Assembly (NCBI GenBank): GCA_902497145.1 | Contig: CABVDR010000012.1 | Span: 1-49,075, forward strand | Direction of reading: 5' to 3' | Source: an uncultured Oscillospiraceae bacterium | GTDB taxonomy: Bacteria; Bacillota; Clostridia; Oscillospirales; Oscillospiraceae | DNA: 49,075 nt | Part shown: positions 16,653-25,597 of the stretch, piece after piece | Numbering within the stretch: position 1 is the first letter of the stretch | Layout: every line of letters begins with the position of its first letter | Program-made: the position numbers and the translations under genes | Notes under the pieces: generated by a model | What the model saw: only the letters and a program-made list of their open reading frames with translations | Database searches by the model: none | What the model was told of the DNA's origin: nothing

Positions 16653-17207
16653 TCACATCTGCAAATGCTCCCATAAAATGGAGAGTCCCATAAGAAGCAA
16701 AATAATCCCCCCTGCCGCTTCGGCTTTTGCTTTGTAGCGTGCTCCGAACTGATTGCCGATTTTCACACCGGCCACGGAGAACAAAAACGTCGTCAATCCA
16801 ATCATCAGGACCGCCGGAAGAATATCCACCTTCAGAAACGCAAAGGATACCCCCACAGCCAGTGCGTCGATGCTGTCGGCAAGCGCCAGGGGAAGCATCA
16901 CCTTTGGAGCGAACGACGCGTCCATCTTCTTGACTGGTTCTCGGGATTCCCGGATCATGTGGATCCCAATTGCCGCCAGCAGGAGAAAAGAGATCCAGTG
17001 ATCCAGGCTTTCAATCACAAAACGAAACCCGCTACCCAGAACGTAGCCCAGCAGAGGCATGACCGCCTGCGCACCCCCAAACCAGAGACCCGCGGACAAA
17101 AGGTGTTTGGGCTCTGCCCGCTCCACCGAGAGACCTTTACAGATTGCAATGGCAAAGGCATCCATGGAAACACCCATTGATATGGCCAAAAGTTCCTCAA
17201 TTTTCAT
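16653..17207 (-). CDS. mntP: Manganese efflux pump MntP
   Basis: A 184-aa membrane protein of standard MntP length with six predicted helices arranged as two triple-helix repeats. Each repeat carries the family's conserved aspartate motif: SMDAFAIAICKG near residue 16 and ADSIDALAVGVSFAF in the second half. It exports Mn2+ and prevents manganese poisoning. ATG 17207 is preceded by GGAGGTAAAGAGA; longer in-frame starts run into the leader. The leader folds as a yybP-ykoY-type Mn2+ riboswitch with its own terminator, which strongly supports the assignment. A TetR gene follows on the same transcript. Confidence 0.95.
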   Translation of the reverse strand: MKIEELLAISMGVSMDAFAIAICKGLSVERAEPKHLLSAGLWFGGAQAVMPLLGYVLGSGFRFVIESLDHWISFLLLAAIGIHMIRESREPVKKMDASFAPKVMLPLALADSIDALAVGVSFAFLKVDILPAVLMIGLTTFLFSVAGVKIGNQFGARYKAKAEAAGGIILLLMGLSILWEHLQM

Positions 17208-17239
17208 TCTCTTTACCTCCCAAAGAAATGCCTCCGGCA

Positions 17240-17358
17240 GGTAAAAAAAGAGACTTACCTGCCCATCATACAGATAAGTCTCGTCATTTAAGATAATACC
17301 AGGAATGTTCCAGTATGTTGGTATCACCACACAAAAGTGCTGACTACTCCCTTATATG
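17240..17358 (-). promoter_or_regulatory. yybP-ykoY manganese riboswitch with transcription terminator
   Basis: On the minus strand the mntP leader contains the conserved pieces of this riboswitch in order: GGGAGTAG near 17351-17344, a CCAACATACTGG hairpin near 17320-17309, and ATGACGAGACTTA near 17287-17275. A terminator follows: a 12-bp stem (17271-17282 with 17250-17261, one G-U pair) and seven T residues (17249-17243). The GAGACTTA segment belongs both to the aptamer and to the terminator stem, so Mn2+ binding would prevent termination and turn on mntP. Motifs are seen; the mechanism is known for the family. Confidence 0.88.
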
Positions 17359-17364
17359 AGGGTA

Positions 17365-17393
17365 AGTATACCATATTGCCGCATGATTCTCAA
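17365..17393 (-). promoter_or_regulatory. Sigma-A promoter of mntP
   Basis: On the minus strand TTGAGA (17393-17388), a 17-bp spacer and TATACT (17370-17365), placing the transcript start just ahead of the riboswitch. Confidence 0.75.
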
Positions 17394-17683
17394 CACAATG
17401 CGGCATTTTATCTTTGGACAAAACGCTCTGTGTGTCCCAATTTGCTGGGGGGATCAGAACGGTGAATACCTGACCTTTTCCATAAGAGCCAGGCATCCGG
17501 GCAATCATTTGTCAAGAATGGATTCTGCAAATCTGTGGGACAAGATGCGGGCTTTGTCCAAAAATGTAACACTAATCATGCTTCTGAGGAAAAGTGTAAC
17601 GCAGACAGACCTTTGCCCAATGAAATCATCTTCGTTTGTCATTACAATATCTCTCGTATACAACGTGTAAGGAGGACTCTTGC
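17394..17683. promoter_or_regulatory. Intergenic region between mntP promoter and P-type ATPase gene
   Basis: I see no gene here. Short TGGGACA/TGTCC elements occur at 17413-17420, 17433-17440, 17536-17542 and 17553-17561, arranged as two inverted pairs. A possible ATPase promoter is TTGTCA (17636-17641) with TATACA (17657-17662), but its 15-bp spacer is short. No second yybP-ykoY element is recognisable. Confidence 0.35.
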
Positions 17684-20299
17684 GTGACATTTCATCAACT
17701 TTCACCATCTGAAACCATACATGCGCTGAATTCCAATCCCTCCAACGGATTGAATGCTCAGCAGGTACAGGAAAGGCAAGCTCAATTTGGCGAAAACAAG
17801 CTGAGTGAGAAGAAGAAAAAAACATTCCTCCAGCGTTTCCTGGCCCAGTTCAAAGACGTGATGATCTTAATTCTGCTGGCTGCCGCGGCAGTTTCCTTTG
17901 CCATTGCCTGGATTGAGGGGCAGCCGAAGGAGTTCTTTGAACCAGTGCTCATCCTTCTGATTGTCGTACTCAACGCTATAATGGGCGTGATGCAGGAGAG
18001 CAAGGCGGAAAAGGCCCTGGACGCGCTGAAAAACTTGTCCGCCCCCCACGCACGCGTGATCCGCAGCGGCAAGGAGGACATCATTGATGCATTCCAGCTG
18101 GTTCCAGGGGACATCATCCGACTGGAGGCCGGCGACTTTATTCCCGCGGACAGCCGCCTGCTGCGAAGCGTCAGCCTGAAATGCGAGGAGTCTGCCCTGA
18201 CGGGAGAGTCCGTACCGTCTGAGAAAGACGCACATGCCTCGGTAGCGGAAAATGCTCCCCTGGGAGACCGCAGCAACATGGTGTTCTCCGGCTGTTCCGT
18301 TACCTACGGAACCGCCACCGCTGTGGTGACTGCCACCGGGATGGACACGGAGATGGGCCGGATTGCCAACCTCCTGGACAGCGAGGATGACGCCCAGACC
18401 CCGCTGCAGAAAAAACTGGCGCAGTTGGGCAAATATCTTGGTATCTTGGCTCTTGCGGCCTGCGGCATCATTTTTGTAGTCGGTCTTATCAACGGTATCC
18501 CCCCTTTGGAGATTTTTATGACCGCCGTCTCCCTGGCTGTTTCCGCCATTCCCGAGGGCCTGCCCGCCATTGTCACCGTCGTGCTTTCCATCGGGGTACA
18601 GCGTATGGTCAAGAAAAATGCGCTCATTCGCCGGCTCCCCGCGGTGGAGACCCTGGGAAGCGCCTCGGTCATCTGCTCGGACAAGACCGGGACCCTGACC
18701 CAGAACCGCATGACTCTGGTAAAAGCCTATGTAGACGGGCAGGCTGCCCCCGAAGCCATCAGCACGCAAAACTCCGATTCGGTGCGCAAGTTACTCCGGT
18801 ATGCCTGCCTGTGCTGTGACGGTTCCGTTGTCTTTCACGGTGATCAGGAGCAGCACATCGGCGACCCCACCGAGACCGCCATTGTGCTTGCCGCCCACAA
18901 AAACGCGATGCCCAAGGAGTCGATGGACAAACAGTATCCCCGTCTGGCGGAGCTGCCGTTTGACTCGGACCGGAAGCTGATGTCGACGGTACATCGAATG
19001 GACGGGAAATGTGTGGTCATTGTCAAGGGCGCCTTTGATATGATGGCTTCCCGGTGCGTAGCCGGGGATCTGGAGGCAGCCCGGGGTCAGGTGGAACAAA
19101 TGAGTTCGGATGCGCTCCGGGTTTTGGCTGTCGCCTATAAGGAGATCGACGCTCCGCCTCATTTCCCCACATCGGAAAATTTGGAATGTGGGTTGACCTT
19201 CCTGGGGCTGGTGGGCATGATCGACCCGCCGCGGCCAGAGGTGAAAGATGCGGTAGGCGTCTGCCGCAGGGCCGGCATCAAGCCGGTGATGATTACCGGC
19301 GACCACGTGACGACTGCCGCGGCTATTGCCCGGGAGTTGGGCATCCTGCAGCCTGGGGACAAGGCTATCACCGGCGGAGAGCTGGATGCCATGACAGATG
19401 GAGAGCTTGACCGGGAGGTGGAGCACATCTCTGTCTATGCCCGCGTCTCCCCGGAAAATAAGATCCGCATTGTAAAGGCCTGGCAGCGCAAGGGACAGGT
19501 AGTGTCCATGACCGGCGACGGTGTCAATGATGCGCCGGCGCTGAAGGCCGCCGATATCGGCTGCGCCATGGGCATCACCGGTACGGATGTGGCCAAGGGT
19601 GCGGCGGATATGACCTTGACCGACGACAACTTTTCCACCATTGTGGATGCCGTGCGGGAGGGACGGGGTATCTACGCCAACATCCGTAAGGTTGTTGGAT
19701 TCCTGCTGGGCACCAACATTGGCGAAGTCATTACCGTATTTGTCGCTATGCTGATCTGGCATAAAACGCCTCTGCTGTCCATGCAGCTTCTGTGGATCAA
19801 TTTGGTCACCGACAGCATGCCCGCCATTGCTTTGGGCATGGAAGCGGTGGAGCCTGACATCATGGATCAGAAGCCCCGTCCCAGGGATGAGGGAATTTTC
19901 GCCCATGGCTTGGGAATCCGGGTGCTCTTACAGGGGGTCATGTTTGCCGCGCTGACCTTGATTGCCTTTGTCATCGGCGAAAACTCAACCGGTTCTCTGG
20001 TCGGCGGTCAGACCATGGCTTTTATGGTCCTTGCGTTGTCCCAGGTAATTCAAGCCTATAATATGCGTTCCGATCATTCCTTGTTCCAAATTGGCCCCTT
20101 CTCCAACCACAAACTGAACTGGGCCTGCCTTGTATCGTTCCTTTTGGTTGCTTTGGTCCTGTTTACGCCGGTACGAACCGTCTTTGGTCTGGTTGTCCTT
20201 CCGTGGATAACCTACCTGCAGGGATTCGTGCTTGCTCTGGTGCCTGTGGTCGTCATGGAGCTGTCCAAAGCTTTCGGATTGATCAAACATCAGCATTAA
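17684..20299 (+). CDS. P2-type cation-transporting ATPase (Ca2+/Mn2+ type)
   Basis: An 871-aa P-type ATPase. In order: N-terminal cation-ATPase domain, TGES (173-176) of the actuator domain, ion-site motif IPEGLPA in helix M4 (289-295), phosphorylation motif CSDKTGTLT (D333), hinge motif GDGVNDAPALK, and the M6 ion-site segment NLVTDSMPAIALG. Such P2A/P2B proteins move Ca2+ and often Mn2+ out of the cytoplasm. The GTG at 17684 has GGAGG 8 bases upstream; the ATG at 17636 lacks a ribosome site. It is divergent from mntP, so manganese efflux is a reasonable role, though the sequence does not separate Ca2+ from Mn2+. Confidence 0.93.
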   Translation: MTFHQLSPSETIHALNSNPSNGLNAQQVQERQAQFGENKLSEKKKKTFLQRFLAQFKDVMILILLAAAAVSFAIAWIEGQPKEFFEPVLILLIVVLNAIMGVMQESKAEKALDALKNLSAPHARVIRSGKEDIIDAFQLVPGDIIRLEAGDFIPADSRLLRSVSLKCEESALTGESVPSEKDAHASVAENAPLGDRSNMVFSGCSVTYGTATAVVTATGMDTEMGRIANLLDSEDDAQTPLQKKLAQLGKYLGILALAACGIIFVVGLINGIPPLEIFMTAVSLAVSAIPEGLPAIVTVVLSIGVQRMVKKNALIRRLPAVETLGSASVICSDKTGTLTQNRMTLVKAYVDGQAAPEAISTQNSDSVRKLLRYACLCCDGSVVFHGDQEQHIGDPTETAIVLAAHKNAMPKESMDKQYPRLAELPFDSDRKLMSTVHRMDGKCVVIVKGAFDMMASRCVAGDLEAARGQVEQMSSDALRVLAVAYKEIDAPPHFPTSENLECGLTFLGLVGMIDPPRPEVKDAVGVCRRAGIKPVMITGDHVTTAAAIARELGILQPGDKAITGGELDAMTDGELDREVEHISVYARVSPENKIRIVKAWQRKGQVVSMTGDGVNDAPALKAADIGCAMGITGTDVAKGAADMTLTDDNFSTIVDAVREGRGIYANIRKVVGFLLGTNIGEVITVFVAMLIWHKTPLLSMQLLWINLVTDSMPAIALGMEAVEPDIMDQKPRPRDEGIFAHGLGIRVLLQGVMFAALTLIAFVIGENSTGSLVGGQTMAFMVLALSQVIQAYNMRSDHSLFQIGPFSNHKLNWACLVSFLLVALVLFTPVRTVFGLVVLPWITYLQGFVLALVPVVVMELSKAFGLIKHQH

Positions 20300-20320
20300 A
20301 ACATGGTCATGATCGTTCGG

Positions 20321-20350
20321 GAGGGACTGCCCCGGGGCAGTCCCTCTTTT
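20321..20350 (+). terminator. Strong hairpin with T-run after the ATPase
   Basis: A perfect 13-bp palindrome (20321-20333 with 20334-20346; effective four-base loop) and TTTT. It lies 14 bases before the next ATG, so the following gene depends on read-through or a nearby start site. Confidence 0.75.
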
Positions 20351-20363
20351 CAAAGGAGTCGTT

Positions 20364-21044
20364 ATGAGCAAACGTCCTCCACGGCAATGTTATATCGCAA
20401 GCTATGTGCTGGGCGGGGTTCTTCTGTGCCTTGCAGCTATTTTGGCCCTGCATTCTGATATTTCCCTGCAGGCCATTTTAACTTATACCTCCAAAAATTC
20501 TTTTCTTACCGTAGGTCTGCTTCTGCTGCTTTATGTGCTGAAGAGCGCGACCATTTTCTTTCCCCTGCTCCTGTTGGAGATGGCGGCGGGATACCTTTTT
20601 CCTGCTCCCGCCGCGCTGGGAATCAATTTAATGGGAATTTTGATCGTGTTGACCGTGCCCTACTGGATCGGCCGAAAAGTGGGGATCAAACGGATCAACA
20701 AACTGGCGGCAAAGTATCCTAAATTTCAAGCTGTCATGGACAAACAGCAGGATCATTCCTTTTTCCTCTGCTTCTTTCTGCGTGCCATCAGTTGTCTTCC
20801 GGGAGATGTGGTGACCATGTATTTGGGTGCGACCCATACCCCCTTTGGAAACAATCTTTTGGGCGGGATGCTGGGGATCTTGCCTGGAATGATCCTGGCC
20901 ACCTTTATGGGCATCAGCGTTCAAAATCCATCCTCACCGGCATTCTGGATTTCCGCCCTGCTTTCGGTGGCCTTGGCCGGTTTGTCCACGCTCTTTTATT
21001 CTGTTTCTTTGAAACGCCGAAAGGGGAGGGAAAACAACAAATGA
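20364..21044 (+). CDS. TVP38/TMEM64 (SNARE-associated, DedA-like) membrane protein
   Basis: A 226-aa membrane protein with about six hydrophobic segments. The core (about 60-190) contains LLLEMAAGYLFPAPAA, YWIGRKVG and the family-typical FFLRAISCLPGDVVTMYLGAT, in which the Arg and the Pro-Gly turn between re-entrant helices are conserved. Relatives are linked to phospholipid flipping and envelope homeostasis. AAAGGAG precedes the ATG. The stop overlaps the start of a cardiolipin synthase gene (ATGA), which fits a role in membrane lipid handling. Confidence 0.88.
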   Translation: MSKRPPRQCYIASYVLGGVLLCLAAILALHSDISLQAILTYTSKNSFLTVGLLLLLYVLKSATIFFPLLLLEMAAGYLFPAPAALGINLMGILIVLTVPYWIGRKVGIKRINKLAAKYPKFQAVMDKQQDHSFFLCFFLRAISCLPGDVVTMYLGATHTPFGNNLLGGMLGILPGMILATFMGISVQNPSSPAFWISALLSVALAGLSTLFYSVSLKRRKGRENNK

Positions 21045-22576
21045 ATCAAAAATGGTTCCGGCAGCTGTTCCGGCGGCGGATTCTTGTGATTATCCTGCTG
21101 ATTGTACAGGCTGCTTTTTTGATTCAGCTTCTGGTGCGAGGCGGTCGACTCTCCCAAACCTTCAATGGGATCCTGACCGTGCTGAGTTTTTTAACCGCCC
21201 TTCATGTGGTGTCCAAGAAGGATAAGGCGGCCCATAAAACAGCCTGGGTTTTTCTCATCCTGGTGTTCCCCCTGTTCGGTGGACTGCTGTATCTGATGTT
21301 TCATTTTCAAGGCCCTACCCGCAGTCTGGCCAGGACGGTACGTACAACCGAGGCAGAACACGCAGAACAGTTCCTGCTGCCCGGGACCGGATATGACAGG
21401 GCAAAAAAATGCCTGGACGATCTGTTTCCCCAGGTTCGGTATCTCCAGAACACCGCAGGCTTCCCCATCTACGATCATACCTGTGTACATTACTTTTCTC
21501 CCGGCGAAATGCTGTTCCAGGCCCTCCTCCCTGCCCTGGAACAAGCGGAGCACTACATTTTCCTGGAGTTTTTTATTGTCCAGGAAGGGGCTATGTGGGA
21601 TCATATCCTGGACATATTAAAGGAAAAAGCGGCCCGGGGCGTAAAGGTGCGGCTGATCTACGATGACATCGGCTGCTTCCTCCTTCTACCCCAGGACTAT
21701 CCCCAGCAGCTCAGGCAATTTGGAATTGAATGCGTACGATTCAATCCCTTCCGCCCGTTTCTTACCGCCAAGCAGAACAATCGGGACCACCGGAAAATTA
21801 TCTCCATCGACGGAAAAGTGGCCTACACCGGCGGGATCAATCTGGCGGACGAGTACATTAACGCCATTGAAAAACACGGGCACTGGAAGGATGCAGGAAT
21901 TTTAATGGAGGGCAAGGCCGCCTGGAGTTTAACCGTCATGTTTCTGGAGATGTGGCAGATCTGCACCGGCCGGCAGGAGGATTTTCTGGCATACTACCCG
22001 TGGAAAGATCAGCCCTGTCCGGTGCAGGCGGACGGATTTGTGCAGCCCTACGCCGACAGTCCTCTGGATACTGAAAATGTGGGGGAGCATGTCTATCTCC
22101 AGATTCTCAACCAGGCTCAGGACTATGTGTATATCAACACCCCGTACCTCATCGTAGATGACAGCATGGTGTCGGCCCTGAGCCTGGCGGCAAAGCGGGG
22201 CGTGGACGTGCGGATCATTACGCCCCACCGCTGGGACAAATGGCTTGTCCACATGACGACCCGCTCCTATTACCGGGATCTGGTGCGTGCCGGAGTGCGG
22301 ATCTATGAGTATGAAAGCGGCTTTATGCACGCAAAAACCTTTGTCTGCGACGACCGGGTTGCCACTGTTGGAACCACAAACTTAGATTTCCGCAGCTTAT
22401 ACCTCCACTTTGAGTGCGGCGCACTCCTGTTTGACAGCCCGGCCATTGACGAGATCAAGCAGGACTTTCTTACCACCCTGCCCACCTGCCGCCCCATTTT
22501 GGAGGAAAACTGCCGCAGCAATTTCTTGGTCCATCTGTTTCAGGAGATCCTGCGCCTGTTTGCCCCGCTGATGTAG
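21041..22576 (+). CDS. cls: Cardiolipin synthase (phospholipase D superfamily)
   Basis: A 511-aa membrane enzyme that condenses two phosphatidylglycerol molecules to cardiolipin. Two N-terminal helices (about 13-32 and 68-88) precede two PLD domains. The two HKD motifs are intact: HRKIISID (H250, K252, D257) and HAKTFVCD (H430, K432, D437), each followed by the family-typical G-G or G-T-x-N. Length matches bacterial Cls (about 480-515 aa). The ATG overlaps the previous stop and has GGGGAGGG upstream; the longer open frame begins inside the preceding gene. A permease-like gene follows. Confidence 0.94.
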   Translation: MNQKWFRQLFRRRILVIILLIVQAAFLIQLLVRGGRLSQTFNGILTVLSFLTALHVVSKKDKAAHKTAWVFLILVFPLFGGLLYLMFHFQGPTRSLARTVRTTEAEHAEQFLLPGTGYDRAKKCLDDLFPQVRYLQNTAGFPIYDHTCVHYFSPGEMLFQALLPALEQAEHYIFLEFFIVQEGAMWDHILDILKEKAARGVKVRLIYDDIGCFLLLPQDYPQQLRQFGIECVRFNPFRPFLTAKQNNRDHRKIISIDGKVAYTGGINLADEYINAIEKHGHWKDAGILMEGKAAWSLTVMFLEMWQICTGRQEDFLAYYPWKDQPCPVQADGFVQPYADSPLDTENVGEHVYLQILNQAQDYVYINTPYLIVDDSMVSALSLAAKRGVDVRIITPHRWDKWLVHMTTRSYYRDLVRAGVRIYEYESGFMHAKTFVCDDRVATVGTTNLDFRSLYLHFECGALLFDSPAIDEIKQDFLTTLPTCRPILEENCRSNFLVHLFQEILRLFAPLM

Positions 22577-22644
22577 GGCCCCATTCGTTTCGCACCAAAT
22601 CTAATCTATTATATTCTGTCAATCTACAAAGGAGAAATTCATTC

Positions 22645-23769
22645 ATGAAACTCGAGTGGAAATCCTGTGCCAGAATAGGTATCTCCGCATTTCTTTTGTA
22701 CCTGGGTATTACCTACTGGCCCGCGTTTGCCCATCTGCTTACCCGCCTGTTTCAAGCTGCCACGCCCCTGCTGCTGGGCTGCGTGCTTGCCTACACCATC
22801 AACATTCTTATGAGCTTTTATGAAGCGCATTACTTTCCTCAGTCAGCCAACCCAAAGCTGAGAAAAAGCCGCCGGCCGGTATGTATGCTGGCGGCCTTCC
22901 TCACCCTGGCTGTTTTGCTGATGTTCGTGGTCAAGTTGGTGGTGCCGGAATTGATCTCCTGCGTAAAGCTCCTGGCGGGACATATCCCCGGGGCCATCGA
23001 CGCCCTGCTCCAGTGGATGGAGAAAAAGCATATGGTCCCGGAGGACATTCTGGCTGCGCTTGAAACGGTGGATTGGAGAGCCAGGGCAAATGAGGTGCTC
23101 CGCATTTTGACCTCTGGCCTCGGCAGTGTGATGGGGGTAGCCGTCAGTGCGGCCTCCTCCCTGTTCTCCGGCCTTGTGACGCTGTTTCTTGCCCTGATTT
23201 TTGCCATCTATCTGCTGCTGGGGAAAGAAAAACTGGCCGGGCAATTTCACCGCCTGATGCTGCGATATGTCAGACCCGGAATTTATGCAAATATGCGGCA
23301 TGTTCTCTGTGTACTGGACGAGAGCTTCCATAAATACATTGTGGGTCAGTGTACTGAGGCAGTTATCCTGGGCGGGCTTTGCACGCTGGGCATGCTGATT
23401 TTAAATCTCCCCTATGCCACCATGACCGGCGCCGTGATTGCCTTCACGGCTCTGATTCCCGTGGCGGGGGCCTACATCGGCGCGGGTGTGGGTGCGTTTA
23501 TGATTTTGACCGTCTCCCCGGCCAAGGCAATGATATTCCTGATCTTCATCGTGGTACTGCAGCAGCTGGAGGGAAATCTGATCTATCCCCGTGTTGTAGG
23601 CTCTTCTCTGGGCCTGCCCGCCATCTGGGTTTTGACTGCGGTCACATTAGGCGGCGGCCTGATGGGAATTGCGGGGATGCTTTTGTGCGTGCCGCTGGCC
23701 GCAGCGCTGTATAAGCTTCTGAAAGAAGACGTCAATCAGTCTCAAACGAAGGAGTGTATCCGGGTATGA
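22645..23769 (+). CDS. AI-2E (PerM/YtvI-type) family membrane protein
   Basis: A 374-aa protein with about seven to eight membrane helices in the AI-2E/PerM layout: paired helices at the N-terminus, a central amphipathic stretch (about 110-150), then a helical bundle with YIVGQCTEAVILGGLCTLGM, IPVAGAYIGAGVGAFM and the hallmark NLIYPRVVGSSLGLPAIWVL. Members have been tied to autoinducer-2 or ion export, but most, including this one, have no assigned substrate. AAGGAG precedes the ATG. The stop overlaps the start of the next gene (ATGA, 23766-23769), so it belongs to the same operon as cls. Confidence 0.88.
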   Translation: MKLEWKSCARIGISAFLLYLGITYWPAFAHLLTRLFQAATPLLLGCVLAYTINILMSFYEAHYFPQSANPKLRKSRRPVCMLAAFLTLAVLLMFVVKLVVPELISCVKLLAGHIPGAIDALLQWMEKKHMVPEDILAALETVDWRARANEVLRILTSGLGSVMGVAVSAASSLFSGLVTLFLALIFAIYLLLGKEKLAGQFHRLMLRYVRPGIYANMRHVLCVLDESFHKYIVGQCTEAVILGGLCTLGMLILNLPYATMTGAVIAFTALIPVAGAYIGAGVGAFMILTVSPAKAMIFLIFIVVLQQLEGNLIYPRVVGSSLGLPAIWVLTAVTLGGGLMGIAGMLLCVPLAAALYKLLKEDVNQSQTKECIRV

Positions 23770-25301
23770 AACATACAAACCAGGCGCCAAGGGAGTGCAT
23801 TTCCCTGAAGGCCCGGCCATCCCGCCTGATCCGCCACGTGGATGAGCGGCTTATGTCCTACAACATTGAGATGACGGAGATAACCGGCGGAACCTTCTGG
23901 AAATCCTACACCGCCGAACAGATTGCCGGTACACAGGAATTCCCCTCCGTCACCGCCCTTGCCGATGTGACCGATATGCCGGAACTGATGGAGTGCTATC
24001 CCCCCATCGATCTGACCAACCGGCGGCTGCGGGAGCTGGCTAAACAGCTGGGGCCTGCCTGGGTCCGGGTATCCGGCACCTGGGCCACAAAAACCTATTA
24101 CGATTTGGATGGCGTGACGGGGGGAAAGCCCCCGGAAGGCTACGCCAATGTACTGACCAGAGAGCAATGGATGGGTGTTTTGGACTTTGTGGCCTATGTG
24201 GGCGCCAAGCTGCTCATCTCAGTGAGCAACTGTGCCGGCGACCACCCGGACGGCGGACCGTTGGACCTGACTCAGGCGAAGAAGATTTTTGACTTCAGCC
24301 ATCGGCACGGAGTGGACATCGGCGCCATCGAGTTTATGAACGAGCCCAACATGATGGAACTGTCCGGTGCGCCAAAGGGCTATACTGCCGCCGACTACGC
24401 CCGGGACCAGGATATCCTTTATGAGTGGGTGCGGGAAAACTATCCAAACTGCCTCCTGGTGGGTCCCTGCACCACCGGCGACCCCTCTGCGGAAAGCGGA
24501 GAGGGCAAGGGGTTTGGTGCAGGAATTGCCAGTCTGACCAAAACCTGCACCGCGCAGGAACTGCTGGAAGGGACCCGCATTCCCCTGGATGTGTTCAGCT
24601 ACCACTACTACAACGGGGTCTCGGAGCGGATTGCCGGGGTCATGCCGTCGGCCCACTGGCCCGGGCAGCTGGCCCACACCGACGCGTATTTGGCTGTGGC
24701 TCCCGACTGTGCCAAAGCCCATGCAGCCCTGCGGGACAAGTTGGTCCCCGGCGCACCCATATGGGTCACCGAGTCGGGGGACGCCGGCGGTGGTGGCAAC
24801 ACCTGGGCCTCTACCTATCTGGATGTTCTGCGCACCCTGAATGAGCTGGGCAGCTACGGCACCATTACCGACGGCGTCATTTTCCACAACACCCTGGCCT
24901 CCTCCGACTACGGTTTTCTGGAGCGCGGCAGCTTTTTGCCCCGGCCCAACTACTTTGCTGTGCTGCTCTGGAACCGGCTGATGGGGACCGCGGTCTATGA
25001 CTGCAGGGAGCTCAACCGGGAATGTGTCCATGTCTACTGCCACTCCCGCAGAGACAAAACCAGCGGAGTTGTATATTTGATAATCAATAATTCGCTGACG
25101 GACACCATCGCCGTGACGCTGCCCAAAGATGGCCTTCGCTATACATTGCATGCCCAAACGATGCGTTCTCCTACTGTATTACTCAATGGAACAGAATTGA
25201 CCATTTCTGGCATTTCCAATATTCCGGAACTGGTTGGGCAGCTGCAGCCCCAGGGTTCTGTTTTGCTTGCGCCCGGCAGCTGTACGTTCCTGGTTTTATA
25301 A
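23766..25301 (+). CDS. Glycoside hydrolase, GH79/heparanase-like, without signal peptide
   Basis: A 511-aa predicted glycosidase with a (beta/alpha)8 barrel and a C-terminal beta-sandwich (about 425-511). Supporting motifs are the barrel-strand motif PAWVRVSGTWATKT (compare the RFGGT strand of heparanases), the proposed acid/base in FMNEPN (E193) and the proposed nucleophile in WVTESGDAGGGG (E336). The spacing of about 143 residues fits a retaining clan GH-A enzyme. There is no signal peptide, so it would act in the cytoplasm, probably on a small glucuronide or other uronic-acid glycoside. ATG 23766 with AAGGAG is preferred to GTG 23754. Family placement is by motif and moderately sure. Confidence 0.72.
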   Translation: MKHTNQAPRECISLKARPSRLIRHVDERLMSYNIEMTEITGGTFWKSYTAEQIAGTQEFPSVTALADVTDMPELMECYPPIDLTNRRLRELAKQLGPAWVRVSGTWATKTYYDLDGVTGGKPPEGYANVLTREQWMGVLDFVAYVGAKLLISVSNCAGDHPDGGPLDLTQAKKIFDFSHRHGVDIGAIEFMNEPNMMELSGAPKGYTAADYARDQDILYEWVRENYPNCLLVGPCTTGDPSAESGEGKGFGAGIASLTKTCTAQELLEGTRIPLDVFSYHYYNGVSERIAGVMPSAHWPGQLAHTDAYLAVAPDCAKAHAALRDKLVPGAPIWVTESGDAGGGGNTWASTYLDVLRTLNELGSYGTITDGVIFHNTLASSDYGFLERGSFLPRPNYFAVLLWNRLMGTAVYDCRELNRECVHVYCHSRRDKTSGVVYLIINNSLTDTIAVTLPKDGLRYTLHAQTMRSPTVLLNGTELTISGISNIPELVGQLQPQGSVLLAPGSCTFLVL

Positions 25302-25597
25302 GCTTGACAGAGGTTTTTCAAACGCGAGCGGCAGCAAAAATGACGCATGTCATATTTCAGGTTCTTTTTGATTTTCGGCCTGAAAGAGCTCTGGGCTATG
25401 GAAATGAAAAAGCAGGGTGTCTCTTTTGACGAGAGGCGCCCTGCTTTTCCTTTGTGAATCATCAAAATTGTTGCAGCATTTGTTTAAACTATGCCCAACA
25501 GCCGGCCAGATGCCGTCACAGATTACTTTCAACCACGCATCCTATGCGGCTTATGGTCCGCGGCGCTACTGCGTCAAAAGCTGGGCACGGTCTGCTT
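25302..25597. terminator. Intergenic region with imperfect terminator hairpin between convergent genes
   Basis: An imperfect hairpin (25411-25423 with 25431-25445) is followed by TTTCCTTTG and probably ends both the glycosidase and the convergent J-like gene. I see no gene in the remainder. Confidence 0.5.

Noticed and set aside
17394..17683. A second Mn2+ riboswitch ahead of the P-type ATPase
   Set aside because: None of the conserved aptamer blocks nor a terminator could be found in this stretch.
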